A stretch of 64,000 bases of DNA from Effusibacillus pohliae DSM 22757 (GTDB lineage Bacteria; Bacillota; Bacilli; Tumebacillales; Effusibacillaceae). Shown piece after piece: positions 43,764-53,655 of the stretch. A program made the translations under genes and the position numbers. A model generated the notes under the pieces. It had not been told where the DNA came from, ran no database searches, and was given only the letters and a program-made list of their open reading frames with translations. The number at the start of each line of letters is the position of its first letter. The stretch's first letter is position 1. The DNA is taken from NCBI RefSeq assembly GCF_000376225.1, contig NZ_AQXL01000131.1, positions 1-64,000 on the forward strand. The letters are read 5' to 3'.

Positions 43764-45167
43764 TCAGTTGAAAGCCGCTTCCGTAGACGTTTTGGCATAG
43801 TGGCCGCCGTTTGGCAACTGTTCCGGATAGCCGGATGCGCCGTGTTCGCTGATGTCCAGTCCGATGATCTCCTCTTCGCGGCTGATCCGCAGACCCACCG
43901 TGACTTTGATCAGGTACATGATGACAAACGATGCCACGAACACATAGGCGAATGAGGCAGCAACACCCAAGAACTGTACCCACAGTTGATGCAAACCGCC
44001 GCCGTAGAACAAACCCGGCTGACCGACACCAACCTTTTCAACGAGGTCAGGAGCAGCAAAGAACCCTGTCGAAAGTGTTCCCCAGATCCCGGCGACGCCG
44101 TGAACCGAGAAAGCCCCAACCGGATCGTCGATCTTCAGCACGCGTTCGAAGAAGAGAACCGAGAATACCATCACAATCCCTGCGATTGCACCGATTACCA
44201 CAGCCGCCCACGGTTTGACGAACGCACAGGATGCGGTAATCGCAACCAAAGCTGCCAAAACGCCATTTAACATGTAGCCGATGTCCGGTTTACCGAGTAC
44301 CGCCCAGACGGTGAACACAGCTGCTACGGCACCGGCTGCTGCCGCCAGATTGGTGGTCAGTGCCACATACGGGAAGAACGCTCCGTTTGCCGCCAAGGTC
44401 GAACCCGCATTAAATCCGAACCAACCAAACCAGAGAATGATTACGCCCAAGACAGAATATACCATGTTATGGCCCGGAATCGTGTTCGACGTACCGTCCT
44501 TGTTGTACTTCCCGATACGCGGTCCCAACAGGATGGCGCCAACGAGAGCCGCAGTTCCTCCAACCAGGTGAACGACCGTCGATCCAGCAAAATCCTGCAT
44601 GCCCAGGCTGGACAGCCAGCCGCCGCCCCACACCCAGTGGCCGATCACCGAATAAATCGCGGCGATGAATACAGTTCCAAACACGAAGTAGACGATCAAT
44701 TTTGCACGCTCTGCGATTCCGCCCCAGAAGATCGCCAACGATACGCCTGCAAATACGACCTGGAAGAGGAATTTGGCGCCAAGCGGTACACCGGATGCGG
44801 AAAGAGACGCAAACACCTCATTCACCTGATCATCCGCTACATGCAAGAACCAACCGCTCGTACCGAATACACTGTTTCCTGTTCCGAAAGTAATGGCAAA
44901 ACCAACCGCCCAGAATACAAGTGTCGTAAGTGCGAAGCTGAGCACGTTTTTGCCGGCAATATGCCCTGCGTTTTTCATCCGCGTGGCTCCCGCTTCCAAC
45001 AACGCGAACCCGGCTTGCATCAAGAACACCAGAACCGCTGCCACAATCACCCATACAGAGTCGACCGCGAGCATCGCGTCCTGAACAGTCGGTTCTTGTC
45101 CGGCAGCCAGCGCCTGCCCGGTCAACATCGACAAAAGAATCGGCAACAGCGTCAATCCTTTTTTCAT
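43764..45167 (-). CDS. amtB: ammonium transporter AmtB
   Basis: 467 residues: signal peptide, then eleven hydrophobic segments with the ammonium-channel signature D-F-A-G-S-T-V-V-H near 200, and the pore histidines and phenylalanines in the usual places. The ATG at 45167 follows AGGAG by five bases. Normally amtB is paired with a PII gene (glnK); none is present here. Instead an ANTAR regulator gene lies immediately upstream. Confidence 0.95.
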   Translation of the reverse strand: MKKGLTLLPILLSMLTGQALAAGQEPTVQDAMLAVDSVWVIVAAVLVFLMQAGFALLEAGATRMKNAGHIAGKNVLSFALTTLVFWAVGFAITFGTGNSVFGTSGWFLHVADDQVNEVFASLSASGVPLGAKFLFQVVFAGVSLAIFWGGIAERAKLIVYFVFGTVFIAAIYSVIGHWVWGGGWLSSLGMQDFAGSTVVHLVGGTAALVGAILLGPRIGKYNKDGTSNTIPGHNMVYSVLGVIILWFGWFGFNAGSTLAANGAFFPYVALTTNLAAAAGAVAAVFTVWAVLGKPDIGYMLNGVLAALVAITASCAFVKPWAAVVIGAIAGIVMVFSVLFFERVLKIDDPVGAFSVHGVAGIWGTLSTGFFAAPDLVEKVGVGQPGLFYGGGLHQLWVQFLGVAASFAYVFVASFVIMYLIKVTVGLRISREEEIIGLDISEHGASGYPEQLPNGGHYAKTSTEAAFN

Positions 45168-45195
45168 CCTGTCTCCTCCATTCATGTGTGTTTCC

Positions 45196-45792
45196 TTACC
45201 CTGACATGTCAGTGAGATCCTGCAGCAGCAGAATGCTCTCCGCAATCTGTACCATGCTCTTGCGGTTGCGCATTGCCTCCCGCCGAATCCGCCCGTACGC
45301 TTCCGCTTCCGAGAGTGCGAACCGGTCCATCAAAAGCCCCTTCGCCCGTTCGATCAATTTTCGATTGTTCAGCTCGGTCAGCGCCTGTTCCGCCCGTTTC
45401 CGGTACATCCGTTCGCTTTGCCAGCCGGCGACGGCGGTTTTGACCGAACAAACGGCAGCCAACGGGTCGGTTGCGGGCGTCAGGATGCCCTTTGCCCCGA
45501 TCTCGTCGAACAAGCGGACGACTTTCCGGTTCAGGCGGGCAACGGCCCACAGCACAGGTCCTTGTTCGGCCTGCAGCAACGCTTGCGTCCAGCTGGCCAA
45601 ATCGACATCGTCCTGCAAAATGCAAGCCTCAGCAGCCACCTGCACGGCGATGGCGGCAACCGCCTGCTCGCCGGATTCCGGCTGTTGCGGAACCTGGACA
45701 AACCGCAGACGATACGGGCATTCGGCCAACACCGACGGCAACCATCCGTTCAGCCGATTACCGGAACCGATGACCACAATTTCATCACGCAC
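45196..45792 (-). CDS. ANTAR-domain RNA-binding antiterminator with degenerate receiver
   Basis: About 198 residues. The C-terminal 60 (N-R-K-L-I-E-R-A-K-G-L-L-M followed by S-E-A-E-A-Y-G-R-I-R-R-E-A-M) match the ANTAR domain that binds paired hexaloop hairpins and blocks terminators, as in NasR, NasT, AmiR and EutV. The N-terminal half has the length of a receiver domain but not a clear phospho-acceptor site, so the signal is probably not phosphorylation. It sits 28 bases before amtB. Candidate targets are the nas and narK leaders at 62.7 and 48.8 kb. GTG at 45792 is preceded by GGGGAGG; an upstream GTG at 45807 is possible. Confidence 0.85.
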   Translation of the reverse strand: MRDEIVVIGSGNRLNGWLPSVLAECPYRLRFVQVPQQPESGEQAVAAIAVQVAAEACILQDDVDLASWTQALLQAEQGPVLWAVARLNRKVVRLFDEIGAKGILTPATDPLAAVCSVKTAVAGWQSERMYRKRAEQALTELNNRKLIERAKGLLMDRFALSEAEAYGRIRREAMRNRKSMVQIAESILLLQDLTDMSG

Positions 45793-45822
45793 CCGCCTCC
45801 CCCTCACTTCTTTCCGGTTTCA

Positions 45823-45839
45823 TGTCAGAATATATAACA
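45823..45839. promoter_or_regulatory. TnrA box before the ANTAR-amtB genes
   Basis: TGTTATATATTCTGACA read on the minus strand is a perfect TGTNA-N7-TNACA. It lies about 20 bases downstream of the predicted start, so it may act negatively. Confidence 0.75.
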
Positions 45840-45856
45840 CATCACTTCATATCTGT

Positions 45857-45910
45857 ATTCTATGTGCAAAATCAGAAAAGTTCAAACTCGCAATGTAATC
45901 AAATATGACG
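45857..45910 (-). promoter_or_regulatory. promoter with upstream TnrA-like box for ANTAR-amtB
   Basis: TTGAAC and TAGAAT are 17 bases apart (start near 45850). A near-consensus TnrA site, TGTAATCAAATATGACG on the plus strand (one mismatch), is centred about 52 bp upstream, the spacing of TnrA-activated promoters. Confidence 0.65.
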
Positions 45911-45964
45911 TAACATCTGGATAAGCAACCGTTTTCACTCGATTTTTCTCTGTTTTTCATATCA

Positions 45965-45981
45965 TGTTATGTTTTATTACA
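45965..45981. promoter_or_regulatory. additional TnrA box
   Basis: TGTTATGTTTTATTACA is a perfect TGTNA-N7-TNACA, about 120 bp upstream of the predicted amtB-operon start and just after the previous gene's terminator. Confidence 0.65.
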
Positions 45982-46010
45982 TAATTCGTCCTGTATCATG
46001 CTCAGGCCGC

Positions 46011-46042
46011 AACAAAACAACCCCTGTCCGTTAGACAGAGGA
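46011..46042 (-). terminator. terminator of the aromatic-acid-exporter-like gene
   Basis: CCTCTGTC-TAACG-GACAGGGG followed by TTGTTTTGTT on the minus strand. Confidence 0.85.
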
Positions 46043-46101
46043 TGCGTGCGTTTGCCACTGCCATTGTGGGTGTTCGATTGGATTCCGGCAGTCTGCGGCC
46101 G

Positions 46102-47217
46102 TTATATTTTCAAAAAATCTGATGTCAATTTTACTAACGCATTGCTTTTGTCAGGGTCCATGAAAGGTACGACCCTGCTGTTGGCGTTCGGGTATTTGAC
46201 CGCGCCGATCCCTTCGCCGCCGCACGAGGCGCGGAACGCCTCCAGTTCCCGCAGATACTCCAGCAAGTGGTGGTAGAGGTTGTAGAAACACAACGCGGAC
46301 GCAAAATCCGCATCTGCGGTTTGCTCGGTTCGCTGGCTCCAGATCCCGTTTTTCCTCGCTTCCAGCGCGCGTTGGACCGTTCCAAGGCCGGCACTCCGTC
46401 CCGCCACCAATCGCTCCTGCAGCCGGATCACGACCCGGATCGCCTTGTTGGCAAACTGAAGTTCGCCGTGCGCCCGGCCGATTTTTTGCAGATCGATTTT
46501 TTGCAGTTCCTTCACGATGTCGCGGATCCGTTCCGCCATGCTCTCAAACGAGTGAAACATCGCCAGCGGATCGCGGCCGGCCGTGTGAAATCTCTTGTCC
46601 TCGCGGATCAGACGGGAGATGTCCTTGCCTTTTTCGATATACGCGCGAACCTGCGAAATCTGCCCTTTCATCACGGGATCATACGGGGTTACGCGGCGGT
46701 CCTGCAAGTCCAGGCAAATGTAATGGAGCAGGGCTCGCAACATGCGTTCCGACTGGACGGCAGCCACTTCCGCCCGCGCTTCGTGCGCCGGTTTGTGCAG
46801 CAGGTTGACCAGCGTACCAATCCCCATCCCGATCGCGACCAGCGCCATTTGGTTGAAGGCCGATTCGGCGAACGTCAGGCGGCTCGTTCCCATCGTGTTG
46901 ATCGCGATGACGACGGCGACCAGCAGCGAGTTGGTCCAGCCGATTCTCACGTGCAATGCCATCAGCAGCAGGGCGACTCCGCCCATCACCAACCAGGAAT
47001 TGCCCGCAACAAAGAGCACCCATGCGCCCAAAGCCGCCCCCATTAAGGCGCTGGCTGTCTGTTGCAGTCCGTGGCGAAAGGTCCGGTAAATCGAAGGTTG
47101 TACCGCCAGGACCGAAACGATGCCGGCGAATTGGGGCGTGTCGAGTTTACAACTGCGGGCGATCAGAATCGAGAGAGACACGGCCAGGGAAGTTTTGATC
47201 ACGCGCGCCCCGATCAT
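46102..47217 (-). CDS. aromatic acid exporter family (ArAE/YgaH-like) membrane protein
   Basis: 371 residues. The first 150 hold about six hydrophobic segments (I-K-T-S-L-A-V-S-L-S-I-L-I-A and Q-P-S-I-Y-R-T-F as in ArAE_1 proteins); the rest is a cytoplasmic, mostly helical domain. The ATG at 47217 has AAGGAGG six bases upstream. It ends in a clear terminator before amtB. The substrate is unknown; a TnrA-like box at its promoter suggests nitrogen control. Confidence 0.82.
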   Translation of the reverse strand: MIGARVIKTSLAVSLSILIARSCKLDTPQFAGIVSVLAVQPSIYRTFRHGLQQTASALMGAALGAWVLFVAGNSWLVMGGVALLLMALHVRIGWTNSLLVAVVIAINTMGTSRLTFAESAFNQMALVAIGMGIGTLVNLLHKPAHEARAEVAAVQSERMLRALLHYICLDLQDRRVTPYDPVMKGQISQVRAYIEKGKDISRLIREDKRFHTAGRDPLAMFHSFESMAERIRDIVKELQKIDLQKIGRAHGELQFANKAIRVVIRLQERLVAGRSAGLGTVQRALEARKNGIWSQRTEQTADADFASALCFYNLYHHLLEYLRELEAFRASCGGEGIGAVKYPNANSRVVPFMDPDKSNALVKLTSDFLKI

Positions 47218-47347
47218 GCACAGCCTCCTTCCCTGCGGTTTGCCGAACCGCCTGGTGGACACCCGGCAGCATCCGCATTGCATCTCCCGTCACCGGCGGG
47301 TTCTTGCCTTCCCGGATTTTCTGGGCAATTTCATACAGCAGCCCCAT
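47147..47347 (-). CDS. small frame overlapping the exporter start, possible leader peptide
   Basis: A well-placed GGAGGG nine bases before an ATG opens M-G-L-L-Y-E-I-A-Q-K-I-R-E-G-K, 66 residues, ending 70 bases inside the exporter gene in another frame. The N-terminal third looks like a natural helix; the remainder is constrained by the overlap. It may be a small gene or a translational leader. Confidence 0.4.
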   Translation of the reverse strand: MGLLYEIAQKIREGKNPPVTGDAMRMLPGVHQAVRQTAGKEAVHDRGARDQNFPGRVSLDSDRPQL

Positions 47348-47387
47348 CCTCAGTCCCTCCCGTTCTCACATGTTGTGGTTTGTTTTC

Positions 47388-47440
47388 AGGATACCAGGGA
47401 GGGAACAGGAACTCAATTTTTTATGTTAGGATATATGACG
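47388..47440 (-). promoter_or_regulatory. promoter with TnrA-like box for the exporter gene
   Basis: TTGAGT and TATCCT are 17 bases apart; the start is near 47381. TGTTAGGATATATGACG at 47424-47440 (one mismatch from consensus) is centred about 51 bp upstream. Confidence 0.65.
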
Positions 47441-47453
47441 TAAACTTTCCGTC

Positions 47454-48692
47454 TTATCCGCTGATGCCGGAACTGACCTGGCCGACCTTTGCCTTGCCTC
47501 CTTCTCCGATCCAGGTTCGCTTCCATTGCCCCTGTACCGCCAGCAAAAGCAGGAAGGCGCAAACGGCTATTCCGGACAAAGCAAGGAAACCGGGTGTGAA
47601 GGAACCGGTCGACTGCTTCAGGTTGCCGAGAATCTTGGGCAGGAAATAGCCGCCCAGGCCACCCGCCGCCCCGACGATTCCGGTGATAATGCCGATCTCC
47701 TGCTGGAACCGTTGCGGCACCAACTGGAACACGGAGCCGTTGCCCATCCCCAGACTCATCATGGCAATAAACAGCATCACGGTCGTCGGCCCCAGTCCGG
47801 GCAGTGTCGAGATGCCGGCCATCATCGCGGCGACCACCAGGTAGAGACCGGTCAGCATCCGAATCCCGCCGACTTTGTCAGCCAGCCATCCCCCCACCGG
47901 TCGGAAGAAACTCCCGGCGATCACGCACAAGGTGGCAAAATCAGCCGCCCGCACGGGAGACAATCCGTATTGCGTGTTGAAAAATATCGTCAGATAGCTG
48001 GACATGCCGACAAAGCCGCCGAATGTGACGCTGTAAAAGATGCAGAAAAACCAAGCGTCTTTTTGCTTCAATACGTTCGCGTAATCGGCCCACTTCCGGG
48101 GTTCGGGTTGATTGGGGCTGTCCTTTGCCAGCAGGGAAAACAAGACAAAGGTAATAAGCACCGGAAGCAGGGCGAAACCGAACACCACATGCCAGTCGCC
48201 GCCAAAATGCTGTGCGATCCGGTTGGCAAAGAGAGTCGTAAAGATGGTGCCGCTGTTACCCGCACCCGCGATTCCCATCGCCAATCCCTGGTACTGCGGC
48301 GGATACCAGCGGCTGGCAAGCGGCAGCGCCGCCGCAAAGCTGGCTCCAGCCACCCCCAGCAACAGAGCGATTACGTATAGCTGGTTCATGCTGTCCGCCA
48401 ACAGCCAGCCCCAGGAAAGCGGAATCATGGTGAGCAGCATCCCGATCTGTCCGGTCTTTTTCGGGCCGATCGAATCGGTCAAATACCCGAGCACCAGCCG
48501 CAGGATCGAACCGCCCAAAGTCGGCAGGGCGACCAGGTTGGCCTTATCGGCTGCGTTCAAGTGAAAGTCGTTTGCAATCACAACGGCAAGCGGTCCCAAA
48601 AGCACCCAGACCATAAAACTCACGTCAAAATACAGGAACGCGCTGAACAAAGACGGCGTATGGCCGCTTTTTAAGAAACCTTTAGGCTGCAC
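47454..48692 (-). CDS. narK: nitrate/nitrite transporter (NarK/NasA type MFS)
   Basis: 412 residues, twelve hydrophobic segments, with the nitrate-porter signatures: an early [21 protein letters not shown] near segment 4, a G-x-G-N-S-G in segment 5 and [15 protein letters not shown]. It imports nitrate for the reductase encoded at 60.4-62.6 kb. Start at a GTG with GGGAG eight bases upstream. Its long leader holds an attenuator and a TnrA-dependent promoter. Confidence 0.92.
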   Translation of the reverse strand: MQPKGFLKSGHTPSLFSAFLYFDVSFMVWVLLGPLAVVIANDFHLNAADKANLVALPTLGGSILRLVLGYLTDSIGPKKTGQIGMLLTMIPLSWGWLLADSMNQLYVIALLLGVAGASFAAALPLASRWYPPQYQGLAMGIAGAGNSGTIFTTLFANRIAQHFGGDWHVVFGFALLPVLITFVLFSLLAKDSPNQPEPRKWADYANVLKQKDAWFFCIFYSVTFGGFVGMSSYLTIFFNTQYGLSPVRAADFATLCVIAGSFFRPVGGWLADKVGGIRMLTGLYLVVAAMMAGISTLPGLGPTTVMLFIAMMSLGMGNGSVFQLVPQRFQQEIGIITGIVGAAGGLGGYFLPKILGNLKQSTGSFTPGFLALSGIAVCAFLLLLAVQGQWKRTWIGEGGKAKVGQVSSGISG

Positions 48693-48790
48693 TCTGTCCA
48701 CTCCCTCTCTTTTTTCATCTTCAGGAAAAGAAAAATAAAACCATTCCTCCGCTGCCGCCCTCTCTCCATCCCCCTTTGCGTCCATCCGGC

Positions 48791-48851
48791 AAAAAAAGCC
48801 TCTGCTCGTTTCCGAACAGGGGCTTCATTGCCCGGCCATGCCACTCTGGCA
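48791..48851 (-). promoter_or_regulatory. ANTAR-type attenuator in the narK leader
   Basis: Downstream element: GGGC-AATGAA-GCCC (48820-48833), a hairpin with a six-base loop that has A at position 1 and G at 4, the rule for ANTAR targets. Its 3' arm is also the 5' arm of a terminator, GCC-CTGTTCG-GAAA-CGAGCAG-GGC followed by seven T, so the two exclude each other. The upstream hairpin TGCC-AGAGT-GGCA (48839-48851) has a five-base loop and is a less certain partner. Confidence 0.75.
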
Positions 48852-48880
48852 CACAGCAAGATGTTTTCTCAGTTGAGAGA

Positions 48881-48930
48881 ATAGTACAGAGGCCAGCTGT
48901 ACACAACCCCTCATGTTATGTTTTCTGACA
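48881..48930 (-). promoter_or_regulatory. TnrA-activated promoter of narK
   Basis: A -10 TACTAT without a good -35 predicts a start near 48874. A perfect TnrA box, TGTTATGTTTTCTGACA on the plus strand (48914-48930), is centred about 48 bp upstream. Confidence 0.75.
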
Positions 48931-48938
48931 TGCTTTTC

Positions 48939-49757
48939 TTATTTCCGTACCTTGAATGACGGTTTGCCAAGTAGTTCTCGGCGCACCCGATCCCAACATG
49001 CGTGCATGAACGATTGCAAGGCGCTTGCCGAGCCCCCCAGCATCCTGATGGCGAGTCCGTTGTTCAAAAGCAAGCTCACCCCGGCATATACCGGATCGTC
49101 CCGCCCGAAACTGATCAGTTCCTGAAGTTGCTCCACGTGCCGGTTGGAAATCTTCTCGGATAACACCCATAATGTGCCAAAATGTGTAAAGTCTCCAAAA
49201 ATTTGTTTCGCATCCAGCCAGTTTCCGGGTTCCAGCACAAGCGAGTCCCAAACCGTCCATTTCCCGTTCCAATACACCGAAAACCGACTGACCACCTTTT
49301 TGTATTGAAATACCTCGCCCCGGCCTACCCTGCCCGGTGTCAGAATCTCGCCAATGATGGCCTGGGCGCCGGTTCTCATCTCCACAACCGTCTCCCCGAT
49401 AAAATCGGCCCCCCTATAGGGGACCAGCGGTTCCGGAAAATATTCCAGAACCGCTCCCTCGTGCAGGTAAAAACGTTGAATTTGCCGGCTCTCGAAGGCG
49501 GCCAGCGAGGGATGCAGCTTGCATGAGGATTGGTTGGTCAAATAGAGATGGGTGTTATTCAGTAGACGACATTCAATTTCCTGCCGATCCCCGTTGAACA
49601 AGCCTGGCGATGCGTCCATCAGATACAACAGGAGTTCGCCATGTTCTCCCGTGAACGGTTTTGCCACTTTCAAGGGCGCCCTCTGCCGGGTATCGGCCAG
49701 TATGCTGACACCACGGTTCAAAGCGATCGTCCCCGTCCAGGAGCCGTGAACCTTCAC
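48939..49757 (-). CDS. ureD: urease accessory protein UreD
   Basis: Scaffold that, with UreF and UreG, opens the urease active site for nickel. 272 residues of the UreD/UreH family: an early [20 protein letters not shown], and Y-L-T-N-Q-S-S-C-K. The GTG start overlaps the ureG stop by four bases. It is the last gene of the urease row; nothing follows before the narK promoter region. Confidence 0.92.
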   Translation of the reverse strand: MKVHGSWTGTIALNRGVSILADTRQRAPLKVAKPFTGEHGELLLYLMDASPGLFNGDRQEIECRLLNNTHLYLTNQSSCKLHPSLAAFESRQIQRFYLHEGAVLEYFPEPLVPYRGADFIGETVVEMRTGAQAIIGEILTPGRVGRGEVFQYKKVVSRFSVYWNGKWTVWDSLVLEPGNWLDAKQIFGDFTHFGTLWVLSEKISNRHVEQLQELISFGRDDPVYAGVSLLLNNGLAIRMLGGSASALQSFMHACWDRVRRELLGKPSFKVRK

Positions 49758-50431
49758 ACCGTCACCCTTTCCGTTTCACCGTGATACGCTTGCGAGATCC
49801 AGCGGGCGATCTCCGGAACCCCGATATTTTCAAACAGATTGGTGAAGAAAAACGGTCTATCTCCCCGCATACGGCGGGAATCCTGTTCCATCACCTGCAG
49901 GCTGGCGCCCACATGTTCCGCCAGATCGATTTTGTTGATCACCAAGAGATCGGACCGGGTAATGCCTGGACCTCCTTTGCGGGGAATTTTCTCGCCCTGT
50001 GCGACGTCGATGATATAGACGAACAGGTCGACCAACTCGGGACTGAACGCGGCGGCCAGATTGTCTCCCCCGCTTTCGATGAAAATAATGTCGAGATCGG
50101 GAAACCGTTTCTCCAGTTCTTCCACCGCGGCAAAATTCATGGAAGCATCTTCCCGGATGGCGGTATGGGGACAGCCTCCGGTCTCCACCCCTATAATGCG
50201 GTCCGCCGGTAAGACACCCGTTTTCGTCAGGATTTCGGCATCCTCTTTTGTGAAAATATCATTGGTGATCACCGCCAGACTGTACGTGTCTTTCAGGGTC
50301 CAACACAATTTTTCAACGAGTGCCGTTTTGCCCGATCCCACCGGGCCGCCGATGCCGACCCGCAACGCGCGTCCTCCCTGAAAACTCCTGTGTTTCCATG
50401 CATGATCGTGGTGAACATGCCCCAGACACAT
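49754..50431 (-). CDS. ureG: urease accessory GTPase UreG
   Basis: 225 residues: P-loop [17 protein letters not shown] with the C-P-H nickel-binding motif, E-S-G-G-D-N-L and the base-specific N-K-I-D. A short N-terminal H-V-H-H-D-H histidine patch could hold nickel, which may matter because no ureE gene is present. AAGGAGG is eight bases before the ATG. Confidence 0.96.
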   Translation of the reverse strand: MCLGHVHHDHAWKHRSFQGGRALRVGIGGPVGSGKTALVEKLCWTLKDTYSLAVITNDIFTKEDAEILTKTGVLPADRIIGVETGGCPHTAIREDASMNFAAVEELEKRFPDLDIIFIESGGDNLAAAFSPELVDLFVYIIDVAQGEKIPRKGGPGITRSDLLVINKIDLAEHVGASLQVMEQDSRRMRGDRPFFFTNLFENIGVPEIARWISQAYHGETERVTV

Positions 50432-50460
50432 TTTCGTTTCCTCCTTTGAATTTCCTATTT

Positions 50461-51177
50461 TTACGACATGAAAAGCCGGGAATACAGCGTTTCATGCCGC
50501 ATGGCTTCAATTTCTTGCAGCAAAGAACAACTGTAAAGCGCATCGGCTGCGGGCGGATCGGCCAGCAACCGACCGGTTGCCTGCTCGATCATGGGAAACA
50601 TCGACTGCAACACTTTCTGTGCCTCCAGCTGCCCAATCGTCATCGCACGAAGCGCATTTTGTACCAAACTGTTGATTTCGTTGTACAAGTAGCATACAAC
50701 GGCTGTTTTGCGCGATAACTGGAGATGCATGGACAGCCAGCCGTGGACAACGGCGGGATGTCCGTAGCATTCCTTATTTCGAATCCAGTCGCTATACAGG
50801 TCGAGTCCACTGGCGGGATACAATTCCCGCGCCAAGGCCAGGTATCGTTTCCCGACCTTGATCGCACCCTCTCTCGATTCGCGGGCGAAGCGGGACAACG
50901 TCAACCGCCGGTCCAGGTTTTTCAGATGTTCCTCTGCATTTGTCCGATCCGGTGAAGCGGTGTGCAGCCATTCCGCATAATGACAGCTCCAGTAGACCCC
51001 GGTGCCCTCCATCGGGGCCAAACCGGTAACCAGATAGGCGGTCAGCCATTCGAGCAGACCATGCGAGTCCTTCACCCGATTTTCCTGGAGAGCGGTTTCC
51101 AGCCCGTACGAGTGAGAGAAAGCCCCGACCGGAAAAGCGGAATCCGTCAATTGCAGTAAAGGCAGCAGAGAATGCAT
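50461..51177 (-). CDS. ureF: urease accessory protein UreF
   Basis: 238 residues, all-helical, opening with [21 protein letters not shown], the family hallmark. It acts as the GTPase regulator of UreG in the UreDFG complex. GGGGGG-ACAGGG precedes the ATG. It is 11 bases downstream of ureC. Confidence 0.95.
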   Translation of the reverse strand: MHSLLPLLQLTDSAFPVGAFSHSYGLETALQENRVKDSHGLLEWLTAYLVTGLAPMEGTGVYWSCHYAEWLHTASPDRTNAEEHLKNLDRRLTLSRFARESREGAIKVGKRYLALARELYPASGLDLYSDWIRNKECYGHPAVVHGWLSMHLQLSRKTAVVCYLYNEINSLVQNALRAMTIGQLEAQKVLQSMFPMIEQATGRLLADPPAADALYSCSLLQEIEAMRHETLYSRLFMS

Positions 51178-51188
51178 CCCTGTCCCCC

Positions 51189-53246
51189 CTAAAACAGAAA
51201 ATAGCGCTGTGCCATCGGCACCGTCTCGGCCGGTTCGCAGGTTACCCGTTCCCCGTCCGCCATCACCTCATATGTCTCCGGGTCCACTTCAATCTTTGGT
51301 GTGACATCATTGTGAATCATGTCTTTTTTCCCGATGTTCCGGCAATTTTTCACCGGCAACACCTGTTTTGCCAATCCGAGTTGCTGCGGCACCCCCGCTT
51401 CCCAAGCCGCTTTTGAAACAAACGTGATCGCACATTTCGCAACCGCTTTGCCAAAAGAAGCAAACATCGGACGCCCCATCACCGGTTGCGGAGTCGGAAT
51501 CGACGCATTCGGATCCCCCATCGCGGCATAGGTGATAAAACCGCCTTTCAATACCAGTTCCGGCTTGACGCCAAAAAAAGCCGGCTTCCACAAAACGAGA
51601 TCAGCCCATTTTCCGCGCTCGATCGAACCGACGTATTCGGCAATTCCGTGGGCAATGGCAGGATTGATCGTGTATTTCGCCAGATAGCGTTTGACCCGGA
51701 AATTGTCGTTGTCCCCCGTCTCTTCCGGCAGAGGACCTCTTTGTTTCTTCATCTTGTCGGCCGTTTGCCAAGTCCGGAGAATCACCTCCCCCACTCTCCC
51801 CATCGCCTGCGAATCGGAACTGATGATGCTGAATACGCCGAGATCATGAAAAATATCTTCGGCCGCAATCGTCTCCGGCCGGATCCTGGAATCGGCAAAC
51901 GCCACATCCTCCGGGATCCGGCTGTCCAAATGGTGGCACACCATCAACATGTCAAGGTGTTCGTCAATCGTGTTCACCGTAAAAGGCCGTGTCGGGTTGG
52001 TGGAAGAAGGCAGGACGTTCGGTTCCCCGGCCAGCCGGATGATGTCAGGAGCGTGTCCGCCGCCCGCCCCTTCCGTATGGTAGGTGTGGATGGTGCGTCC
52101 GGCGATCGCCCGGATGGTATCTTCCACAAATCCCGCTTCATTCAGTGTGTCGGTATGAATCGCCACCTGGACGTCGAAGCGGTCCGCGACTGTCAGGCAC
52201 GTGTCGATCGCGACCGGCGTCGTTCCCCAGTCCTCATGCAATTTCAACCCGATGGCCCCGGCCTGAATCTGCTCTTCCAACGCCGCTGCATCCGACGCGT
52301 TCCCCTTCCCGAGAAATCCCAGATTCATCGGAAATGCTTCCGCCGCCTCCAGCATGCGGTGAATATTCCAGGCACCCGGGGTGCAGGTCGTGGCATTCGT
52401 CCCTGTGGCTGGCCCGGTGCCGCCGCCGATCATGGTGGTGATACCGGATGCCAGCGCGGTTTCAATCTGCTGCGGACAGATGAAGTGGATATGGGTGTCG
52501 ATCCCGCCCGGTGTGACGATCAGACCTTCTCCGGCAATCACTTCGGTCGAGGCGCCCACCACCAGTTCCGGATCCACCCCATCCATCACATCCGGATTGC
52601 CCGCTTTTCCGACACCGACGATGTGTCCATCCTTGATTCCGATATCCGCCTTCACAATCCCCCAATAATCGAGAATCAACGCGTTGGTGATCACTACATC
52701 CAGTACGCCCTGCGACCGAGTGGCCCGGGATGATTGCCCCATACCGTCCCGCAGCACTTTGCCACCGCCAAACTTGCATTCATCGCCGTAAACGGTGAAA
52801 TCTTTCTCCACCTCGATAAACAACTCCGTATCCGCCAGACGCACTTTGTCACCAGTGGTAGGGCCAAACATGCTGGCGTATGCTTCCCGGGTCATTTTCA
52901 ATCCTGTCTGTTCGGGTGATGGATTTTGCTCAATCGCTTGCTTGACCGACCCGGACACCAGCCCGTTGTGTCCGTAAATTTCCCGGTTGCCGCCGATCGC
53001 GACCAACTGCACGACCTTTTCCTCCCCTGGCTCAAACCGTACCGCCGTTCCGGCAGGGATGTTCAGACGCATTCCCTTGGCTTTTTCACGGTCAAAATCG
53101 AGTTCTTTGTTCACTTCATAAAAATGAAAATGAGACCCCACCTGCACCGGCCGATCTCCCCGGTTAATCACTTTCAAATCGGTCGTTTTCCTTCCGGCAT
53201 TGAGCAAAATCGGTTCGCTTTTCAACCGATATTCACCCGGTATCAT
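51189..53246 (-). CDS. ureC: urease beta-alpha fusion (UreB-UreC)
   Basis: 685 residues. Residues 1-105 are a full UreB ([12 protein letters not shown], then [11 protein letters not shown]). A short linker ([12 protein letters not shown]) leads without a stop into a full UreC ([12 protein letters not shown]). The active-site residues are intact: T-H-I-H-F, the carbamylated lysine in [16 protein letters not shown] and the flap H-H-L-D-S-R-I-P-E. An ATG at the UreC start with AGGA before it could also give separate UreC. The start at 53246 follows GGGAG. Confidence 0.95.
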   Translation of the reverse strand: MIPGEYRLKSEPILLNAGRKTTDLKVINRGDRPVQVGSHFHFYEVNKELDFDREKAKGMRLNIPAGTAVRFEPGEEKVVQLVAIGGNREIYGHNGLVSGSVKQAIEQNPSPEQTGLKMTREAYASMFGPTTGDKVRLADTELFIEVEKDFTVYGDECKFGGGKVLRDGMGQSSRATRSQGVLDVVITNALILDYWGIVKADIGIKDGHIVGVGKAGNPDVMDGVDPELVVGASTEVIAGEGLIVTPGGIDTHIHFICPQQIETALASGITTMIGGGTGPATGTNATTCTPGAWNIHRMLEAAEAFPMNLGFLGKGNASDAAALEEQIQAGAIGLKLHEDWGTTPVAIDTCLTVADRFDVQVAIHTDTLNEAGFVEDTIRAIAGRTIHTYHTEGAGGGHAPDIIRLAGEPNVLPSSTNPTRPFTVNTIDEHLDMLMVCHHLDSRIPEDVAFADSRIRPETIAAEDIFHDLGVFSIISSDSQAMGRVGEVILRTWQTADKMKKQRGPLPEETGDNDNFRVKRYLAKYTINPAIAHGIAEYVGSIERGKWADLVLWKPAFFGVKPELVLKGGFITYAAMGDPNASIPTPQPVMGRPMFASFGKAVAKCAITFVSKAAWEAGVPQQLGLAKQVLPVKNCRNIGKKDMIHNDVTPKIEVDPETYEVMADGERVTCEPAETVPMAQRYFLF

Positions 53247-53304
53247 GACCATCTCCCTCACTTCCCTTCGTTACTCTCTGAACGGGCGGGTGTACTTGAC
53301 CATT

Positions 53305-53640
53305 TCATATTTGGTCTTTGACTATGGTCCCGTCCTTGGGCCGGATCGGCATATGAACTGTGACCAGCTTTGTCCCGTCCGGGAAAGTCGCCTCCACCTG
53401 CACTTCTTGAATCATCGCATCCACCCCTTCCTGTACATCTTCTTCTGTCAGGATGGTGGTTCCCCAATGCATCAGCTCACTGACCGATTTTCCGTCTCTC
53501 GCCCCTTCCAGAATTTCATATGTGAGAATTGCCATCGCTTCCGGATAGTTTAATTTCAAGCCGCGTTTCTGGCGGCGGCGGGCCAAATCGGCCGCCACCA
53601 CGATCCACAATTTTTCTTTCTCCCTGTCCGTCAGATGCAT
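53305..53640 (-). CDS. ureA: urease gamma subunit UreA
   Basis: 111 residues of the normal UreA chain: [25 protein letters not shown] and the C-terminal D-G-T-K-L-V-T-V-H. The ATG at 53640 is favoured (GAGAGG nine bases upstream). First urease gene after the urea transporter genes. Confidence 0.95.
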   Translation of the reverse strand: MHLTDREKEKLWIVVAADLARRRQKRGLKLNYPEAMAILTYEILEGARDGKSVSELMHWGTTILTEEDVQEGVDAMIQEVQVEATFPDGTKLVTVHMPIRPKDGTIVKDQI

Positions 53641-53655
53641 AAACACCAACCTCTC

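Noticed and set aside
45793-45850. Search for ANTAR hexaloop hairpins in the amtB transcript leader
   Set aside because: The leader is only about 60 bases and shows no stem with a six-base loop, so I do not propose antitermination there.
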